A DNA stretch of 7,797 bases from Lachnospiraceae bacterium (lineage in GTDB: Bacteria > Bacillota > Clostridia > Lachnospirales > Lachnospiraceae). Shown here piece after piece: positions 6,233 to 7,797 of the stretch. The first letter of the stretch is position 1, and each line of letters begins with the position of its first letter. The translations under genes were made by a program, and so were the position numbers. The stretch is from positions 1 through 7,797 of the forward strand of contig JAFOCX010000273.1 in the NCBI GenBank assembly GCA_017380975.1. Reading direction: 5' to 3'. The notes below the pieces were generated by a model. It saw only the letters and a list, made by a program, of their open reading frames with translations. It did no database searches and was not told the origin of the DNA.

Positions 6233-7228
6233 TTAGATCGGCCAGTTATCCCCGTCCGGCCTCGGAATCGTCACGCACTGGGCAAATGTCTGCAGTTTCG
6301 AGCTCTTATAGAAACGATTTTTCACAATATTACGAAATCTTCCCATCGGTGACTGGTACCGCAGCGCCAGATAGGCACGCAGAACTGCCTTCTGTTCAGG
6401 GTTCATACGGTCTCCGTACATGTTACCAAAGGCATGAGCCTGGGCTGCCATCTTGCGGTAGTTTTCCTCCACCTGCGCAGACCGTTCCAAACGCTCCGCC
6501 ATATCTTTCACACTTCCGGTCTCTTTCGCTCCCAGAGTATTGTGTCCGTGCTGACGGTACAAATAAAGCGCTTCCTTCACGCAGGAAATCGTTCCGAAAC
6601 AGGACGCAGCCAGCGCGATCCACCAGTCATGCATGAAGCACGCCTGCGGACGCTCCTTCAAAAGTTCCACTAATGCCCGGTTCATCATCACCGCGCCTCC
6701 GGTCACGGAGTTTTCCGCCAGTATCTCTGAAAATCCGGTTCGATCCGGATCACATTTCTGGTATTTGAAGAAGCTCGGATGAATCGTTTTTAGATTCGCA
6801 TCCACCACTTCCATATCGGAATGTACCAAAATCGGATGATCTGCACCGTTTAGTACTTCCTGACACATCATTTCCATCATCAATGTTTCGATTTTATTTG
6901 GCTTCCACACATCATCCTGATCGCTGAGCATATAATAATCCGATTCTCCGGCTTGTGAGAGCAGCCAGAAAAAATTTCCTGCTGCCGCCGGGATTCCGTC
7001 CGCCAGATCCTTCGCTTTCCGCTCCGCGCTTCGATGATTTAACAATATCTGTTCCGGAAACTGCGCTTGATAATCCTTCAGAATTTCCCTCGTACGGTCC
7101 GTCGATCCGTCATCCGAGATCACGATACGCAGATCATTCAATTCTAATCCATCCTGTCCAAGAATAGAATCCAACTGTTCCTCAAGATAAGCTTCTCCGT
7201 TCCAAGCTGCCAGCAGTACCGTAATCAT
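6233..7228 (-). CDS. Family 2 glycosyltransferase, RgpB/rhamnosyltransferase-like (DQDDVW type)
   Basis: This 331-residue glycosyltransferase adds a sugar to a lipid-linked glycan at the inner membrane face. Motifs are 'VLLAAWNGEAYLEEQLDSIL' (4-23), 'VISDDGSTDRTREIL' (36-50, Asp39/Asp40), 'MLSDQDDVWKPNKIE' (100-114, the metal-binding motif in its DQDD form), 'NSVTGGAVMMNR' (173-184), 'MHDWWIALAA' (199-208) and 'YRQHGHNTLG' (224-233). The set DQDDVW, HDWW and YRQH..N..G is typical of GT2 enzymes of rhamnan and similar polysaccharide loci. A longer open frame extends 55 codons upstream to 7393, but those codons overlap the family 8 gene in another frame. ATG 7228-7226 has GGAGGAG (7237-7243) 8 bases before it and matches the family's N-terminus. 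Start and upstream stop overlap as ATGA, so translation is probably coupled. Rhamnose specificity is an inference. Confidence 0.92.
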   Translation of the reverse strand: MITVLLAAWNGEAYLEEQLDSILGQDGLELNDLRIVISDDGSTDRTREILKDYQAQFPEQILLNHRSAERKAKDLADGIPAAAGNFFWLLSQAGESDYYMLSDQDDVWKPNKIETLMMEMMCQEVLNGADHPILVHSDMEVVDANLKTIHPSFFKYQKCDPDRTGFSEILAENSVTGGAVMMNRALVELLKERPQACFMHDWWIALAASCFGTISCVKEALYLYRQHGHNTLGAKETGSVKDMAERLERSAQVEENYRKMAAQAHAFGNMYGDRMNPEQKAVLRAYLALRYQSPMGRFRNIVKNRFYKSSKLQTFAQCVTIPRPDGDNWPI

Positions 7229-7797
7229 GCTTTCTTCTCCTCCGCCTGCTTCTTTCTGCTCATAACTGCCTTCATTCCAAATTTCTTGCTGATATACCAG
7301 CGAATCTCCGGACAGATCGCAGTCGCATAATCCATGGCATGGTAGATCAGCATATAGACTTCTTTTCCTGTTTCCTTCGGGGTTCCTGCCCAAGGAGTCA
7401 GCGCCAGATATTTTTCATATGCCAGACGATAATGATTCAGATTGCCCCGGATCCACGGACGCTCATCCCCCATATAATGAATGATCCTCGGATGCTTTTT
7501 CGCCAGTTTGAATTCTGCCTTGGAAACCGCTTTATAGGAAGGCGCATGCTCCACCAATGTCTGATAGGAAAAATAGCGATAGTTCGGGAAAAAGTTGCAG
7601 ACCGGCATCAATGTATGGATTCGTCCCTTCAACGCTCCATTCAGCAGATCCTGATCACTGGCAAACAGCGCTCCGCCCTTTTCTTTTAGAAACTGCATCA
7701 GTTTTTCCTGGATCCGTTCCTCACGCCAGCGCTTCAGATCCACAAGAAGAACGCCTGAATTATAATATCCATCTTCTTTTTTCAGTCCGATGGATTC
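7225..7797 (-). CDS. Family 8 glycosyltransferase, C-terminal part (5' end outside the window)
   Basis: The open frame enters from the right edge and ends at TGA 7227-7225, giving 190 residues. It continues upstream of the apparent GTG at 7743: the preceding codons read 'EDGYYNSGVLLVDL', the highly conserved 'NSGVLLV.L' segment of GT8 enzymes, so GTG 7743 is an internal valine. Further GT8 signs are 'SDQDLLNGALKGRIHTL' (48-63 of the visible part) and 'IIHYMGDERPW' (105-115), matching the family's H..G...PW motif, whose His helps bind metal. The amino-terminal half with the DXD motif is not in the window. The end is basic ('SRKKQAEEKKA'), as expected for peripheral membrane attachment. GT8 retaining enzymes often add galactose or glucose to surface glycans, but the sugar here is not known. 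The gene is coupled to the next one through an ATGA overlap. Confidence 0.93.
   Translation of the reverse strand, partial: ESIGLKKEDGYYNSGVLLVDLKRWREERIQEKLMQFLKEKGGALFASDQDLLNGALKGRIHTLMPVCNFFPNYRYFSYQTLVEHAPSYKAVSKAEFKLAKKHPRIIHYMGDERPWIRGNLNHYRLAYEKYLALTPWAGTPKETGKEVYMLIYHAMDYATAICPEIRWYISKKFGMKAVMSRKKQAEEKKA

Noticed and set aside
7229..7393. 55-codon N-terminal extension of the DQDDVW-type GT2
   Set aside because: It overlaps the GT8 gene in another frame and does not look like a GT2 N-terminus. ATG 7228 has a consensus ribosome binding site and an ATGA coupling.
7741..7743. GTG as start of a separate 172-residue protein
   Set aside because: The frame is open to the window edge, and the upstream codons encode the conserved GT8 'YYNSGVLL' segment, so this is an internal valine.

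Overview
The window looks like part of a surface-polysaccharide (capsule, exopolysaccharide or wall-glycan) biosynthesis locus of a Gram-positive Clostridia-type bacterium, most likely a Lachnospiraceae relative. The reasons are the strong AGGAGG-type ribosome binding sites, the mid-range GC content (judged by eye), tightly packed glycosyltransferase genes, and a secreted L,D-transpeptidase carrying clostridial ChW-like and choline/glucan-binding-like wall repeats. Genus cannot be fixed from this sequence. No mobile element, CRISPR array, tRNA or rRNA was seen.

Layout from left to right: (1) the first ~20 codons of a gene on the minus strand that runs off the left edge, possibly a DegT-type sugar aminotransferase; (2) an ATP-grasp ligase, minus; (3) a Wzx/TuaB-like polysaccharide flippase, minus; (4) a family 2 glycosyltransferase, minus. 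These four form one operon read leftwards from a good sigma-A-type promoter at 3580-3608. (5) An intergenic region of about 140 bases separates this operon from the divergent gene on its right. (6) A 529-residue secreted L,D-transpeptidase on the plus strand follows, closed by a strong hairpin terminator at 5283-5323. (7) A second leftward gene set ends convergently against it: the C-terminal part of a family 8 glycosyltransferase entering from the right edge, then a rhamnosyltransferase-like GT2, then a second GT2 of the NPD/rhamnosyltransferase-like type.

How they may work together: the glycosyltransferases would build a repeat unit on a lipid carrier at the inner face of the membrane. The flippase would export it. 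The ATP-grasp enzyme, with an aminotransferase if that call is right, would make or decorate an unusual (amino- or aminoacylated) sugar. The L,D-transpeptidase acts outside the membrane on peptidoglycan. It is transcribed separately and against the cluster, so its link to the glycan is positional inference only. No polymerase, initiating phosphosugar transferase or nucleotide-sugar synthesis gene is inside the window.

All genes belong to known families. I do not see a clearly undescribed system. The points most worth a second look are the transpeptidase's architecture and placement and the ATP-grasp ligase in a glycan operon.
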